A stretch of DNA of 64,000 nt from Hoplostethus atlanticus (GCA_034670405.1 JAXDDX010000167.1:610001-674000), one strand, 5' to 3'. Positions 1-13,440 are shown, counted from the first letter of the stretch. Numbers and translations are program-made. The notes: a model not told the origin generated them from the letters alone.

Positions 1-799
1 ACTGGATTATCCGCATTTGTTTTACTTTACTTTGCTATTTAATAATGACATGTGGGTTAGGACAGAGCAGGCAGAGGCCACATCACTATCTTGTTGCTGC
101 GATTGTTTCTTTATTCACTTCTTGTTTGTCTGTTAGATAACCTAGATTAACCTTTTGTCTCTCATTATGGATTATCATGAACGGGTGTCCAAGAATTCAT
201 GCTTTTCATAAACAATCGTACTTTCCTCTACTGCCCGTGCTGGCTAGAAGCCTCTGCACATGAACATGTTGTTGAGAAAATCTGATTGTCCAACTGCAGC
301 TCACAAGCTACGTGCCTTCACCACCACAAAGCAACTGACACTTGAGTACTAAAATACTCAAAGTGCTTGCGTGTGTATTCATTTCGTGCTTGAAACAATC
401 ATCGGGAGGAGGTTGCATCACTCACCTTCTTCTACTTTGCAGTTCTGATAACGATGAGGATGCAGTGGCTCGGTTTGCTTTCCTCTATCGATGTAATATT
501 AGTGACAGTTAGGGGTAGGTGTCTGCAGCGAGGAGGATCGTGGTGGGTTTCTGGCAGAAGGAACACTTCTCTAATTGCCTTAAAACCGTTTCTCCCTTCC
601 ACCAGTCGATACGCCCGCAGTGTGTGTGTGTGTACGTGTGTGTGTGTGTATGTGTGGGTTTGTGTGTGTGTTCCGCTGGTCAATAAAGCGTGTGCTAAGA
701 GGCAATTGGTTGTTTTTCCTCAACTTGACACGTTAAATGCAGTCACACTTTATGAGGGTAAACACACATCTGCACGCGCACGCGCACACGCACGGGCAT

Positions 800-834
<35 letters not shown>

Positions 835-2214
835 ACTATGAGGTAAATGGTATTGATCCTGTCCTGTTTTCACCTTATTTTCTCTCATAATCCCTCGGAG
901 CCCAATCACGCTCGCTAACTAGGATGGAGAGTCCCTCGAGTCGCGCTCACATGCAAACACAAACATTTATTCACGGGTGCAGACATGCTAAGGGGTGACG
1001 TCCAGTACGGTCGTGAGGAAGATGCACAGTTTACAGTGGGGTGACTTTTCATTTGAATCCTGTAACTAGAATAGCCCTTCTTACCAAGTCGACGTGCTGT
1101 CCCTGCTTCCAGTTGGCCGGTGTTGTGTGTCGACTGGATTTAATTGCTTTCAGCTCGACTGGCTTGAATTCCACACACTTAAATCATGTTTGGTGTCGGC
1201 TGAAAGGGAAGGTCGGTCATATCTGTGTTCAATGCTGCTACCACACCCAGTCAGTGTCAAGAGAATTAATAAATCAATATATTTCTTACTTTACCAATGG
1301 AAAAACAATGGCTGAATTACATTGATGATATGTGGATGTTCTATTTTCTAACATCTATAATGGCTACAGTGCTGCCTCTGTATCAGACACAATCTCTTAG
1401 GGAGTTTGGGACTTAAAAGCATGATATATTAGTGACTGTATGCCAGTCATCTCAGAGTGGCTTGGACGTTCATGTCAATGCAGGGAAGTGGATGTGATGT
1501 CTGGTAGGTACATACATCTGGTAGGCACACACACACACACGGAAGTTACTATTACAAAGCTGTCAGTAAGGAAAATGCCGGAAGGGGTTTTTGAGAGGGA
1601 AGCGTGTGAGCTTTGACACCCTTGCACCGTCCAAGAATAAATAATTAGTCAAGTTGGCAGTGGAGAAGACAGAGATGTCATTATTTACGCCAGATTATGG
1701 ACACATGCACACACATGCACATGCACACGCACACACACTCGTGCACACATACACTGTGTGAGGATCAGGTATTAGTTTGGCAGGTACTTTCAGACGTATC
1801 AAATGTAGTTTTACAACCTAGTAAGTGATATCACGCCACTGACAGAGCTTCTTTTTTTTCTTGGTTAATTTCTCTGTTTGTGGAATAATCGAAACACGCA
1901 GACGAGCGTCAGATCAGTACAGGATTTCAACTCTTTCAACTCAGTTCAACTCTTTTAATCATATAATCTTGTTACACATTGTCATTGGTGGGTTGGGTTG
2001 ACAATCACAGCATGGAGGTCAGGGTTGCCTGTAGACCGTTTGGGCCCCAAAAAGGCCACGACCTCATGATTATGGGAAGTATCAATGCTTTCTATTGTGT
2101 CTAAATATATACTCAGCTATGTAGCCATAATAATATTTTAGTACTGCATCATTATTTGCTATTTCAGTGGTTCCATACAAGAAAACTCTCCTCCTCCACT
2201 TTATTAAACCACTG
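1..2214. other. Intergenic, microsatellite-rich, no gene seen
   Basis: Contains GT/CA tracts at 620-680, 764-831 and 1526-1542 and a CA-rich stretch at 1700-1757. Open frames here are short or cross the repeats. Nothing else is recognised. Confidence 0.6.
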
Positions 2215-2218
2215 TTAA

Positions 2219-2745
2219 AGGGGAATTCCGGTATTTTTAAACCTGGGCTCTAATTGTACAAATTCGTCATTTATACCGCAAAATAGGTACAAAAAGTTTT
2301 GGAATTGCTCCGGTAGATCGCCTCAGTCGGCAGTCGTGAATCAGGCTGCTATGGCTGCAACGTAATCCGCAGGGGCAAGTGCACCGATCAAAGTACGTCC
2401 ACTAAAAGTGCTTGTTTTTGCCACTGACAGGCTCAGATTGTTATTGGTCTGTGTGTCTGATAACATTACAGAAAGGATCGCTACAAAGATAGACCTCTTT
2501 TTAACCAGAAACCTGTTTAACCTCTTCTTGCAACAACTGACCTCATCTTTCAAATTTCAGAGCGAGACTTCTGTTTCTGGTTAAAATAAAAAAGGTCTAT
2601 CTCTGTAGCGATCCTCTCCGTAATGTTGTCAGACACTTCCAATAGAGCCCAGGTAGAAGTAGAAATAGAGCCCAGGTAGAAGTAGAAATAGAGCCCAGGT
2701 AGATGTAGAAATAGAGCCCAGGTTTAAAAATACCGGAATTCCCCT
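2219..2745. mobile_element. Non-autonomous DNA transposon (MITE) with 34-bp perfect TIRs and TTAA target sites
   Basis: TTAA at 2215-2218 and at 2746-2749 flank a 527-bp element. Its first and last 34 bases are exact inverted repeats starting AGGGGAATTCCGGTATTTTT. Inside, about 2453-2511 is roughly the inverted repeat of about 2571-2633, and a 23-bp unit carrying AGAGCCCAGGT is tandemly repeated about 3.6 times at 2641-2725. TTAA duplication is typical of piggyBac and Kolobok superfamilies; which one is not decidable here. No transposase is encoded. Confidence 0.88.
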
Positions 2746-2749
2746 TTAA

Positions 2750-3792
2750 GACTTCACGAGGAGGCTTCATCGCATCGAAAGGTTACCAAATGTGTCATAT
2801 GCTGTAAGTCAAATGAAGCCCTCTCGTGAGCGCAAACTGACATTTTAATCATTGTTGGAGGAATAAAACACTCAGGAGCGACATCAAACTGTACGCACAC
2901 GCTTGCTTTCATTAGCCAGCTTCAGAGGTAGTGACCAGTAGATGACATGATACAACATCTCCCCCTTTCACATGTTTTTCTGGTCTCTCCCTCTTCTACT
3001 CTCTTCGTTCACCTTCTTTTCTTTGCGCTCACTGCTTTTTCAGATACATCTTCCCATGTTTCTCATCTGCTGCCTCCCTGTGTCGCCCCCCCCAGCTCCC
3101 TTTTCCATCTTTTCTTTTCCCTCCAACTGTCCCGCCCGTACCGCTAACCCATTTTCAGGAGGACGTCCAGGCGTTTGTAGGCTCACATCTGGAAACAGTG
3201 TTTATCTCTGGTTGAGTCTCAGGAAGTTTTCACACTTCACGACTCATTAACCCACAGACCTGCAGGCCTCCCAAGCAAGAGGGTAGAGGGAGAGCTGAAT
3301 GATGGAGGAGGAGGAGGAGGGACGGACTGGGGATGATGGTGTAAGTGGATGCAGGAGAGAAAGGGAGAAGATGGAGGAGGGCATGAAGAGTAGTTTGAAA
3401 CATCGTGGTTGTTTTTTGAAACCAAGGAAAACTGAGCAGTCCAGCTCCAAAATGGTGTGTGCAGGTGAACTGGAAGTAATTTCAATTACATTTGTGTTTC
3501 TACACTAAAATGTGCTCAATTCACGGGTGCAATAAAAACATAACATTTCAAAACAAGAAAGCATCTTAGAGTTCCTTCGGTTGGCGGCAGCTCAGTTGCC
3601 ACTACACTTCCTTTTAAAAGTGAGTAGGTAAGAAAGGAGGAACTGGTGAGTTAGGAGAGTAAGGTTGAAGGATGAGGAGAGCGCAAGATGGAAGATGGAA
3701 GATGGAAGAACTAGGGAGAGGTGAGAAGAAGTCCAGGAAAATAGATAGGCTTGAAGACAGGAATGAGAGGAGATTAAAGACTAGATTCAGTG

Positions 3793-3823
<31 letters not shown>

Positions 3824-4004
3824 GGTGTGTGCTGTCCAGGGTGTCTGTGTCCAGCCCTCTGTGAGTAATGTGTCTGAAAGAGGAGCTTTCCTAATGAAAC
3901 ACTTTTCCCAGAGTGATAATTACACCAGTAGAAAGCAAGGACACCTCCAGTCCATGTGTGAAACTTAACTTACTAAAACACAAAGTTCCACCTTCTCTGT
4001 GTGT

Positions 4005-4075
<71 letters not shown>

Positions 4076-7000
4076 TGTGTGCATGTGTGTGTGTGTGTGT
4101 GTGCATGGGGGAAACACATTCATAGTGTGTTTATGGGAGGCTGACATTATAAGCTTTGCTTAATAATCAACCCAATAAGTGAGAGCAGCCCTTCTCCCAG
4201 ATGTGTTTATATTTTTCCTTTGCAGGGCTACAAGGGCTGACATTTACATCAGCCGAAGAAGACGATTTAATGCATGCAATTGCTATATGCACTTACACCA
4301 AGACTGCTTTCTGTTAGGGGGGATATCAAAATATGAAATTAGATTAACTTTGCCTTTCCCCTCTTCCTCTGGTTTGTTCTTCCCTCTTCCCTCTCTGATT
4401 TCAATCGTTTTGGCACAGCTGACTGACAGCCTCTGCTTTCATTGCATGTCACACTGGTTGAAATCTCACTGAGTGGCTCGACGCAGATAAGCAATGAAGA
4501 TGTGGATAAGCAGTGACAAAGCTGGGGCTTTGATAGGGAGGAGAGCGGAAAGGACAGATAAAATTATCAATATCTACGGGAAATGCACAAATACATTGTT
4601 ACGCAATAGATACCTGTGTATTTAATAGAATTTGCAGAAAATCTTTTATCACAGTTCGGCACCCGTAGAATTTAGTTAAACAAATCAGACCTAGACCAGC
4701 AGAACAATTCAATTATTCCTGTGTGGCTTTAATAAATGTTTGATATGCATTACATGGGAACTTTCTAATTCAAATTTTACGATTTAACAGTTAGGGCTTT
4801 TCCCATTAATTCTTGACACACAAAGTTACAATTGCATTCTGGGCATTTATTAAATAAATATGAAAAACTCTTACAAAATTTTACTAGGAGCAGGATAGGG
4901 TGGTGATTAACGCACATGAGTAAAACAGAAGTTTCAACTACCAGTGCGTTTATAATACAAACTCCTGGCACGTGCTCATTGGGATCTGGGGGATGAAGTA
5001 TTTAATTCTGTGGCTTAATAGATTTTTCCCTTTTTTTGTAAATTGGAAACACCCTTGCTCCTTTGGCACAAACTTTTCCACAGGCCTTGTGTAAGCAAAT
5101 CTCTCTGTTTGTCTCTCTCTCTGCCTCCTCTCCCTGTGGATGAGATTTGAGTCTTTTTGTAATTACTATACACATCAATGACGTTTTCCAAGTGGCAGAC
5201 ATAGAAACAGTAATATCTGGAGACTCTACTTAAGGCTGGCGTTAGCCCTCTATTTTTCAACCCCCCTCATAAATTAGATTGTTACCATCCTCTGGGACTT
5301 CGTGATGAGACTGGCTGCACTTTGTGCCTTAAAGGTTTTAAACCACACAGAAGAAAAAATGGTGTATCAACAATGTACCAGCAGTTCATCTCCTGACCAA
5401 TTACAAAGAAAATACATGAACACATGACCTGGCATTGCATTGCTGTCAAGTTGAATTATGGTGACATTTGAATCATGAATCAAATCAAAAATAAACTTGC
5501 TCAATAAAGGATTTATAATAAAATCAAGAGTTGATGTCTCCCTCACAGACCATACATGTTAATAACTCTTCATTATTTTGATGCTAAAATGAGATTACAA
5601 CTAATGGCACTACTGATTAAACAAGTGACAATTATCCAAAGATAGGATACTGACATTAATTTTGTGTTTCAAGGTGGTAAAAACATACGGCAAATTTGAG
5701 TCTCTCTTCCACATGCAGGTCTGCTTTTGATCTCTTACAGGGTTTCTCCTGGCTCACACAGTTATCTTTACCCTGCCGTATTTCGACAGGATATATACGA
5801 AACATCATCATGATTAAAGATTAATGATAGAAAACCATATAGATGATCTAACTCACAAACAGGCCTTAGGCCTTGAACTTCACTGGAGATGATTTAGCAA
5901 TTCTGAAGAATATTGACTCCAAGGTTGTTCCAAATTTGCTTATGAAGCAATTATTATTACATTTTATAGCTACCTTGTCTGTTTTAGGTGAGGGTAAATT
6001 TTGATTTTGAAGATGGTAGAAATTGTCAAAACAATGAAGGCTCATATAAACTGGCACATATAAAATGAATATAAACCATTAATATTTCACTGAACATTTA
6101 CCAAGAGATCTTGATTAAGATGTTTGACCCTTTTGATTTGATCTTTTCAGTATTAACTGCTAAAACATGACATACTTCTACATTTTAGAAGTATGTGAGG
6201 AAAGAGGTTGATATATCCATACTGACTTGAGTGTGTTAGATTCGGTCAGAGACCAGGTCTGAAAACAATAGACACCTGTTCTGTGGAGTGGTACCAGGTA
6301 ATCAGGGGTGTTAGCTTGGAGACAAGAGGAGATCAAAACTCTTGCACATACTAAAAAGAGGCTTTAAAAGAGTACTTGAGTATTGCTCCATTGTCCATTG
6401 CTTCATACCGAGGCACATACAATGCATTTGAAGTGTTTTGTTTGGGTCCAGTGCATGACCTGTGTTGCATGTTACTCACCCCTCCCCCTCCACAGCACGG
6501 TTCAAGAAAAGATGGCATGATATTCCCTTGCTGACAGGTATGTTTGCAAGGATTGAAATACCCCCTGGACCACGACTTGGAAGGGAATTTCCCAAAGGCA
6601 TCATAGTGATCTTGAAATCACTGTTCAAGACCATCTCATTCATCCACGGTGACAGAACTTGTTGTGAGACTTGAAGTATCTCTTTGTAAGTGATGTCTTC
6701 AATAGCTGCAGACAGCGGCGGCTGTCTAACCTGCACTGTGCTGTATAACATTGGATGGGGTAATTTCTGCTGAAAGTCATCATGCAACTAATTGGCAAGA
6801 AGATAAGAGGGCTTTCAGCTGCCATGAGTATGGATTAAAAAAACAACAACATAGTGTTGGTTAACTCTACAATCCTCTTCTAAAGGTCTGTCATATTATA
6901 TGAGTATTGATTGTCATTTGTAAAATCAATGCCACCTTCCAAATTAAGAGAAATGACTGATTAAAGGGGCATTACGTAATATTTGGCCTCTATCAACCCC

Positions 7001-8378
7001 TATAGGTGACCAGTAGGAATTGCAACGACATTCAATTGAACTTGTATCCTCCTACACAAGTCTGTGGCATAGTCCCCGCCTCCGCCCCACCCACCCCATC
7101 CCCTTGAGTTACAGTGGCCTGTAATTGATAGAAAAGAATAAAGTCCCATTTTCACAACAGTGACAAATAAGCTAGTTAATTACAGCAATGATCCAAGAGA
7201 ACTGATGAAGAGGTAATAAATCATCATGCAAAATAGAGCTCTGTCATTTACTCTTTTGGCTGTGTTGCAATGCAGGCCGCTTGCTCGTTGCACCTCCCTC
7301 ACAGACGAAGCGACGGCTCAGTCAAACATTAAAGATCTATTGACTCATTTGTTGGAGAGTGACTTTGCTGACAAGTTGCCATCCCATAAATCCAGCACCA
7401 AAATTCATCTTCCTTTCACTTGTAGCTTGGCAGTCCTTACAATGCATGTTGTAATCTCACGTAGCCATCATCATCCCTTGGCCAGCAGAGCCAACCAGCC
7501 ACAGGGGGTGCTAATCTGTCACTGTCAGTTAATCATCCTGTATTAGTTGGGATGAATGACATCCCGTCTGTCAAGCCAACAGTATAAAGCATAATGCATC
7601 TTGTACCCTGATAAAAGTTACCATTGGAAACTTTTTAAAACGTATATTTGTTGTGGAGGTCCACATCTTAAATCCTTATAAACTGGTATAAAAGATATCC
7701 CAAGTGTTGTATAGGATTAATAAAATATAGCACCCTGTTACTTGCCGATCAACTATCCTATCCAGCTCACACACAAGTACCTCCTGAAAAAAGTATCTCT
7801 TTTTTGGGAAAGATTTTCAAGAACTGTTTTGAAATTGTGTGTTAAGTTGGTTGTGAATTTTCAGAATCAATCGCCAGCGTAAAACCCAAAGCCCTGGTTA
7901 GGTGGCCATTCAACTAAGCTACAGCTGGCCTCAAAAACTGAGTCAGCATTGATTGACTCCTTCTTGGTTGGATTTACATGTTGATGTGCTGAATGAAAGG
8001 AGACGCAGCTAACCAATTATGTGTTTGAAAACTTTTTTGCTGTACCTCTATAAATCAACTTTCCTGTCAGATATGACGTGCATGTTTTATATTACAGTAA
8101 TGCTGAGTTGAGCAAGTTAGAGGTAGGTGGTCTAATTCAGTGTTTTCATTTCAATATTCACCTCCTCAGACAACCATCACAGGTGCAATGTAGAACCGTA
8201 TGGGGTCTAATGGGGTCACAATATTGTTTGAGCAATCTTGCAAAAATGTTGTGTATTGAATCTTTTGTCAGTAAATATGTCTGTCAGTTGTATGGTTCAA
8301 TTAACCCCAATCAGTTGGTGGTAGACGTTTATTGAACAATTTTCTCTTCCTTATAGATAAAGAGGCAATTTAGATTCC

Positions 8379-8400
<22 letters not shown>
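2750..8400. other. Intergenic, no gene recognised
   Basis: Holds a GA/CT-rich zone at 2940-3760, a ~107-bp GT microsatellite at 3997-4103 and an 11-bp perfect stem at 6170-6196. A 103-codon minus-strand open frame at 6476-6787 matches no family I know. TTAAAGGGGCATTACGTAAT at 6962 resembles a transposon end, but no partner end was found. The rest is ordinary AT-rich DNA. Confidence 0.5.
3997..4103. repeat. (GT)n microsatellite, ~107 bp
   Basis: Nearly pure GT with a few interruptions; among the longest dinucleotide tracts in the window. Long open frames reported through it on both strands are artefacts of the repeat. Confidence 0.95.
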
Positions 8401-8416
<16 letters not shown>

Positions 8417-8429
8417 TTCTCTGATGCTG

Positions 8430-8890
8430 AATCAATGCGACACCTCAGGGATGGCACAGTGGAGGGGGTCGTATATGCCAGGCTCGTTTTTCACACTCAT
8501 TTTTTTTTTCGGAGGGCGGAGGCTGTGTGTGAAATAATACCCGCTCATTAAGAGTGCGCTGGATCCTGGTTAATTCATCCTGGACTGTCATGGGCTTGTG
8601 TACGACCCCCGGGTAACACATAAATCACGCACAGAACCAACCGGTCGACCGGCAAGCTTCATGCCCCTAACGCCGCTGATTTATCAACCAAATTACTGCG
8701 AGTCCGCTCGGCCTCAACACTTTGCCGAGGAAATCACCGACTAACCCCTGAGCGAACCGATTTATTGAAAAGCTGTCCCCCTCCACTTCCATCTCCCGCC
8801 CTGCCTGCTTTCTGTGTCACTCCACTCATCTCTCACTGACTTAATTAAAATCTATCCCGTTGGCTCGTTGGCATTTATTACAACCACTGG
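8430..8890. promoter_or_regulatory. Candidate conserved non-coding element
   Basis: Complex, repeat-free, moderately GC-rich sequence with AATTA-type homeodomain cores (GGTTAATTCATCC, CCAAATTACTGCG) and TTTATCA/TGATTTATC motifs, bounded by a (CT)n tract and CA repeats. The texture contrasts with the flanks. Regulatory role towards uncx (start 9.4 kb away) is inference. Confidence 0.3.
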
Positions 8891-9878
8891 GCTAATGAAA
8901 CAAAGAACACGACAAAACCAAGACTGCTTTGTGCCTATAAACGTTGATTGCAATGCAACACACTGCCCTCCACACACACACACACACATACACACACACA
9001 CACACACAAACACACACACTGTAGACTACTTATTGGCGTTTCAACAAGGTAGGGCTTATTAAGTGTCTTGCAGAATCTAGACTCACGGAAAAAAAGGTTT
9101 TATAAAAAAAGCAGCTAGGAACTGCAACTAAAAATAAACTATGTACCTATAGTTTCCTGATTGCGTTGAACAAAGTTTGATTGACAGTTTTGGAAATTGA
9201 GAAAGATGTTAACTTATTAGTTGTCCAATACTTGTAATTAATTTTGACAGAACTAACATTCTCATAATCACTGGCACAATTTGATTTGAAATGTCTTAAC
9301 AATAAATGTACTGACCAAATAGGCTCAGCGAACAGGTGTCCTTGCAACCTAGAAGTGATTCAAATTAAAAATGTTAGTATGATGGGAAACGTCAGCAAGA
9401 TAACTTTATTTTGTTTTGTTTAATTTGTGACACGGGTTAGTTTAGTGAAAAATCGGACAACAAAGGCGATGCATTGTTGAAATTGTATAATATAAGATGG
9501 TTTGACTATATAGGCAAATGGTTTTACAGTGTGCTACCAAATGTCAAACATCTCTCGTTAAAAGTGACTCCTATATAGGATTATGGATTTTCTTTTAGGA
9601 GGGTTATAAAACCTTGTCAACGTAGTATAGGCCCACGTTAAAAATCATTTTCTCAAGTGGCCCCGTCGGGTGTTGCCTGTAAGATGTGTTTTAGAGAGCA
9701 CATCACCGTCTCATAAGTCAAGTAGTTCTACCAGGGAATCCTTGATGTTTGATGTTGGCTGTGGGCCCAGGTAGTCTGGAGCAAAGGGAACAGACGCCGA
9801 AACATAATGACAAAAGCTGCTAATTTACTCCTCTCAGCTGCGTGGCGGAGCAATAGGGTGGTGGAGGGAGTTGGAAAA

Positions 9879-9884
<6 letters not shown>

Positions 9885-9927
<43 letters not shown>

Positions 9928-9935
9928 AAGAGAGG

Positions 9936-9980
<45 letters not shown>

Positions 9981-9991
9981 GGGGGGGGGGG
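9885..9991. repeat. (GA)n microsatellite ending in a G run
   Basis: Imperfect GA tract with CAGA interruptions, followed by about 12 G. Purine-only on one strand over ~100 bp, so capable of triplex (H-DNA) formation. Confidence 0.9.
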
Positions 9992-10389
9992 CCTGGTGGG
10001 GGTGTGGGGTGCTCCTGTAAATTAGGTTCTTGAAATTACGTTGATAATTAATTGTGCAAATTTGTTTCTATTAAATAAAAATAACACGTATTGAAGAACT
10101 AAATTAGCGTTAATTAAGCCTGCTATTCTAATTTGGAAATTGGGTAAGAGAAAACAATGCTGGTCTGGAGCACCCACACACACACACGCACACACACGCA
10201 CACACACTGCAATCTTTCTGTGATTCTTTCTGTCTTTAGGGCTCTTTCACTCTTCGAGGTTAGGCAGCCATTGGGCTTTCTCTTCTTCCTCTCCTCTACT
10301 CTCCTCTCCTCTCCTAACCTCTTCTTCTACACTCCTCTTGAGAATTGGAAATGGGGGATGGAGACGGGGAATGTGGAAGGTGTTAAATT

Positions 10390-10770
10390 AGCTGGCTGAT
10401 CCGCGCTCATTGCCGCATACACATCCCCCTATTACTGCGCCCCGGCGCCGCTTAATATTCCGGGCATGGCGGGCGCGCCTAGATAGCAGATTTATCAAAT
10501 GGGAAAATGAATGTATGATGATCAGTTAAATTGAAAATCAGCGCCCGGGTGACAGGCCGCACTGACACCTCGGTAATTAGAAAGAAAAATGATGGCGTCC
10601 GAATGCATAATAGAGCAAAAACAATTTACGCTATCCCCCACGCCGTAATGATCGCGCGTTCAAATTGAAAATTTCTCCCAGTTGAAATTGAATTCATAAA
10701 GTGTGATGCATGAGCACCACGGCCACACCGGGAGGGCTGCCCTGGTCCGAGAGACTCGGCTTGATCGATT
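10390..10770. promoter_or_regulatory. Candidate conserved non-coding element
   Basis: GC-rich cores (GGCGCCGC, GGCGCGCC, GCGCCCGGG) mixed with homeodomain-type AT motifs (GTAATTAGAAAG, TTAAATTGAAAATC, CATAATAG), no repeats, between a CT-rich zone and a (GATA)n tract. Inferred enhancer near uncx. Confidence 0.35.
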
Positions 10771-10865
10771 GGTCGTTTGCCTTGGTGCCACCAACCCTCC
10801 AGTACACCACCACCCCCGCCCCCTCTCTCTCTCTCTCTCTTCCTCACTCACTCTGAGAGAGGGAG

Positions 10866-10866
<1 letters not shown>

Positions 10867-10906
<40 letters not shown>

Positions 10907-10917
10907 GGATAGATAGA
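10867..10917. repeat. (GATA)n tetranucleotide repeat
   Basis: About 12 GATA/TAGA units with one GATG variant near 10905, beside a candidate regulatory block. Confidence 0.93.
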
Positions 10918-11919
10918 TTTTTTAATAGGCCTGTTCTCTTCAACATTAACAAACTCAGTCATATGGGAAAATGATCATTTTGAAAATGATATTTTTCCAT
11001 GTAGAGCAAGAGCGGCTTAGTGCTAAGCTATTAAGACAATGACATCATTCAGTGACTGTGAGAAGAAAACTGCCTCGTGTAAATAAAAGCAACGAAAACC
11101 ACGGAAATCTTATGTATTCATTTGATAAACAAGGTGATGGGAGTGAGACAATAATCTTTTCAGTAGCCTATTACTTTAATAGGATGAAGCTACTCGGGCT
11201 ACTGTATACCATGATGTTGTTTCATAAAGATCATGTATTTACAAATTAAATGATGGGCAAGCTATAAACACGTTTAGGTGTGCGTATTGTACATCCCTGA
11301 TTAGAAAGCCTTAGTATAAAACAGAGGTATTCTGGGTAGTGAGACACTTGAAATTTAAATGTAACTTTATTTAACTCAACAAAATCTCTTAAATTCACGC
11401 TGTTGTTCAATGAGTTTTTAGATACCTTTGCCTCGAAGATACAGGCTTATTTTATGTAAAGGAGTTTGCATTATAGTGTAGCTACACATTTGGTGTGACA
11501 GGTATTGTGCAATTTATTTTTGAGTGTTCATAATTTTGTAACAAAATACATTTTAGGCACTTTTGATCATCTTTGCACACACATATACACACATACACAC
11601 ACACAACTACACACACACACACACACACAAACCACTATAAGGGCCCAGATGAGGGGAGATCGAACCTATATTTTCTAATTAATCGAACTCTTGAAAGTAA
11701 CCGAATAAAAGCATTTCCCACAAAAGGGACAAAAAAGTAGAAATTTCACACAGCGTGTGCGGAAGGAACGATTTAATGTGATTGTTTCGGTCGAAGGGGA
11801 CGTTTCCCGAGGCCTTATGGGAAAATAATGTCCTTATGAATTAAATAATAGGGTTATTACTTTCATTGATTTTAGCTGTCTGGGAATTTAGTGTTCAGCT
11901 TCGGTCTTAACCCATCCAG

Positions 11920-11921
<2 letters not shown>

Positions 11922-11968
<47 letters not shown>
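11922..11968. repeat. (CT)n microsatellite
   Basis: About 23 CT units, adjoining a candidate regulatory block. Confidence 0.93.
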
Positions 11969-11970
<2 letters not shown>

Positions 11971-12039
11971 GCTGTTTTTCACTTGCTTCCACTCTCGCTC
12001 CCTCCTCGTCCTCTTCTCTAATTATTTTCCTATAAGCCC

Positions 12040-12330
12040 CCCGCTTCCTACAGCGCAAATAGCAGAGCCACTGAGCGAAAATTATGTAAATATTATTAAA
12101 GGGACTCAGGCACGGAAATTCATTTTAGGTCGGCGCAGCAAAGTAAAGCTCTGTCCCTCGGATCCGCCTCAATTTATTTGCAAATAAAGGCGAGGTGACC
12201 GGGAGGGATCAGGGATATTTAGCCGGGCTGTCAACACGGCTCCTCCGTGCACAGGCTCGCTAGAATTAATGGTTTTAATAATTGGGATTTCAATTTCCAG
12301 GGAATTGGTGGCGTTTACACTTCATGAGCT
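12040..12330. promoter_or_regulatory. Candidate conserved non-coding element with octamer-like palindrome
   Basis: Repeat-free block containing the perfect 16-bp palindrome TTTATTTGCAAATAAA at 12173-12188, plus TATGTAAATATTATT and AGAATTAATGGTTTTAATAA. The palindrome centres on ATTTGCAAAT, an octamer-like site. Inferred uncx enhancer. Confidence 0.35.
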
Positions 12331-12589
12331 AAACACACTTTTCTAAACGGACGTGCGCGCACATCCACCCACCCATCCCACACACGCACGCACACACCAG
12401 CACATTTAAAAGGAGTCGCTCATTTGTACCCTCTTCTGTCCCTAAACATCTCTAATTCTCCCGTTGCTAAATTTCTCTTGCCTCTCTATACCTCCCTCTT
12501 GCTTTTGTGAGTTAGTCTACAACGGGCCAAATTTTACAAAATTATTAATGCTCTCTCGCTCTCTCTCTCCCATATCTTTATCTCTCCCC

Positions 12590-12850
12590 CCCTAGGGACG
12601 CACAGCCCTATTAGAACAAATGACATGGGGCCCAGGCGCTTTTGTAAAAAGGCGCAGGCAGGCGGGCGCGCGCCTGTCCTATTATGTGCGACACATGATC
12701 AATAGGGCGATAACGCAGCAACATCAATATAAGCGACAGAACAATGAGGGATATCATCGAACATCTATCTTAATATAGCCGACTACAAGGGCCGTCTGAC
12801 AACCGAGGCAGCTCATGAAAATTCCGCCCCACGAATCTACCACCATCTCA
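12590..12850. promoter_or_regulatory. Candidate conserved non-coding element
   Basis: Complex sequence rich in GCGC (AGGCGGGCGCGCGCCTG), followed by CAATAGGGCGATAACG and AACATCAATATAAGCG, lying between CT and CA microsatellites. Inferred regulatory; weak evidence. Confidence 0.25.
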
Positions 12851-12922
12851 TCTTCCTCCTCTCGTTCAATAGCCTATGCACACTCACGCACACACGCGCA
12901 CATTCACTCACACATGCACGCA

Positions 12923-12972
<50 letters not shown>

Positions 12973-12999
12973 GCAGCTGGCGGGGCTATTATTTCCCCA

Positions 13000-13435
13000 T
13001 TTCAATTTGACACCCCTGCCTTTCATGCTAATTCTATTATTGTAGGAAGTTTATGTGATTCCATATCACTAGAAATCGGTAATGTCTAATAACCCTTTGG
13101 GCTGAAAGGAAAAAAAAACTGCCTCCAGACCCGCGGCAGCCAGTGGGAAAAATAATTACTTTCATATCAAAACTCAGCAGGAGGCGCAGGGTCCTATAGC
13201 CCGCGGCCGCTAACCTCATTCCAGCTCGGCCTTTCAAATGAATAAATTTGTTAAAGCAATAAATACAAACAGCCAGATGGACTTGAGCCCCAGCTCCAGC
13301 TCACTACATAGAGAAAGAGGGATTTATCTGCTGTAAAACGACAAACTAGAGCCGCCATGATCCAAGATTCTACCACACAGCAACCTCCTCTTTTCCTCAA
13401 TATGGCCCTAGAAAGACAGTGATTCCATTTAAACA
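13000..13435. promoter_or_regulatory. Candidate conserved non-coding element next to uncx
   Basis: Repeat-free block just past the uncx poly(A) signal, with GGAAAAATAATTACTTTCAT (TAATTA core), CAGCCAGATGG and GCGGCCGC. It may be a downstream enhancer or an extended 3' UTR. Confidence 0.3.
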
Positions 13436-13440
13436 ATAAC

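Noticed and set aside
3891-4147. Open frames of 60-71 codons on both strands across the GT tract
   Set aside because: They are His-Thr or Cys-Val dipeptide runs generated by the microsatellite; no start context or family pattern.
6962-7110. TTAAAGGGGCATTACGTAAT as the left end of another TTAA transposon
   Set aside because: No inverted partner end or second TTAA copy was found within about 1 kb.
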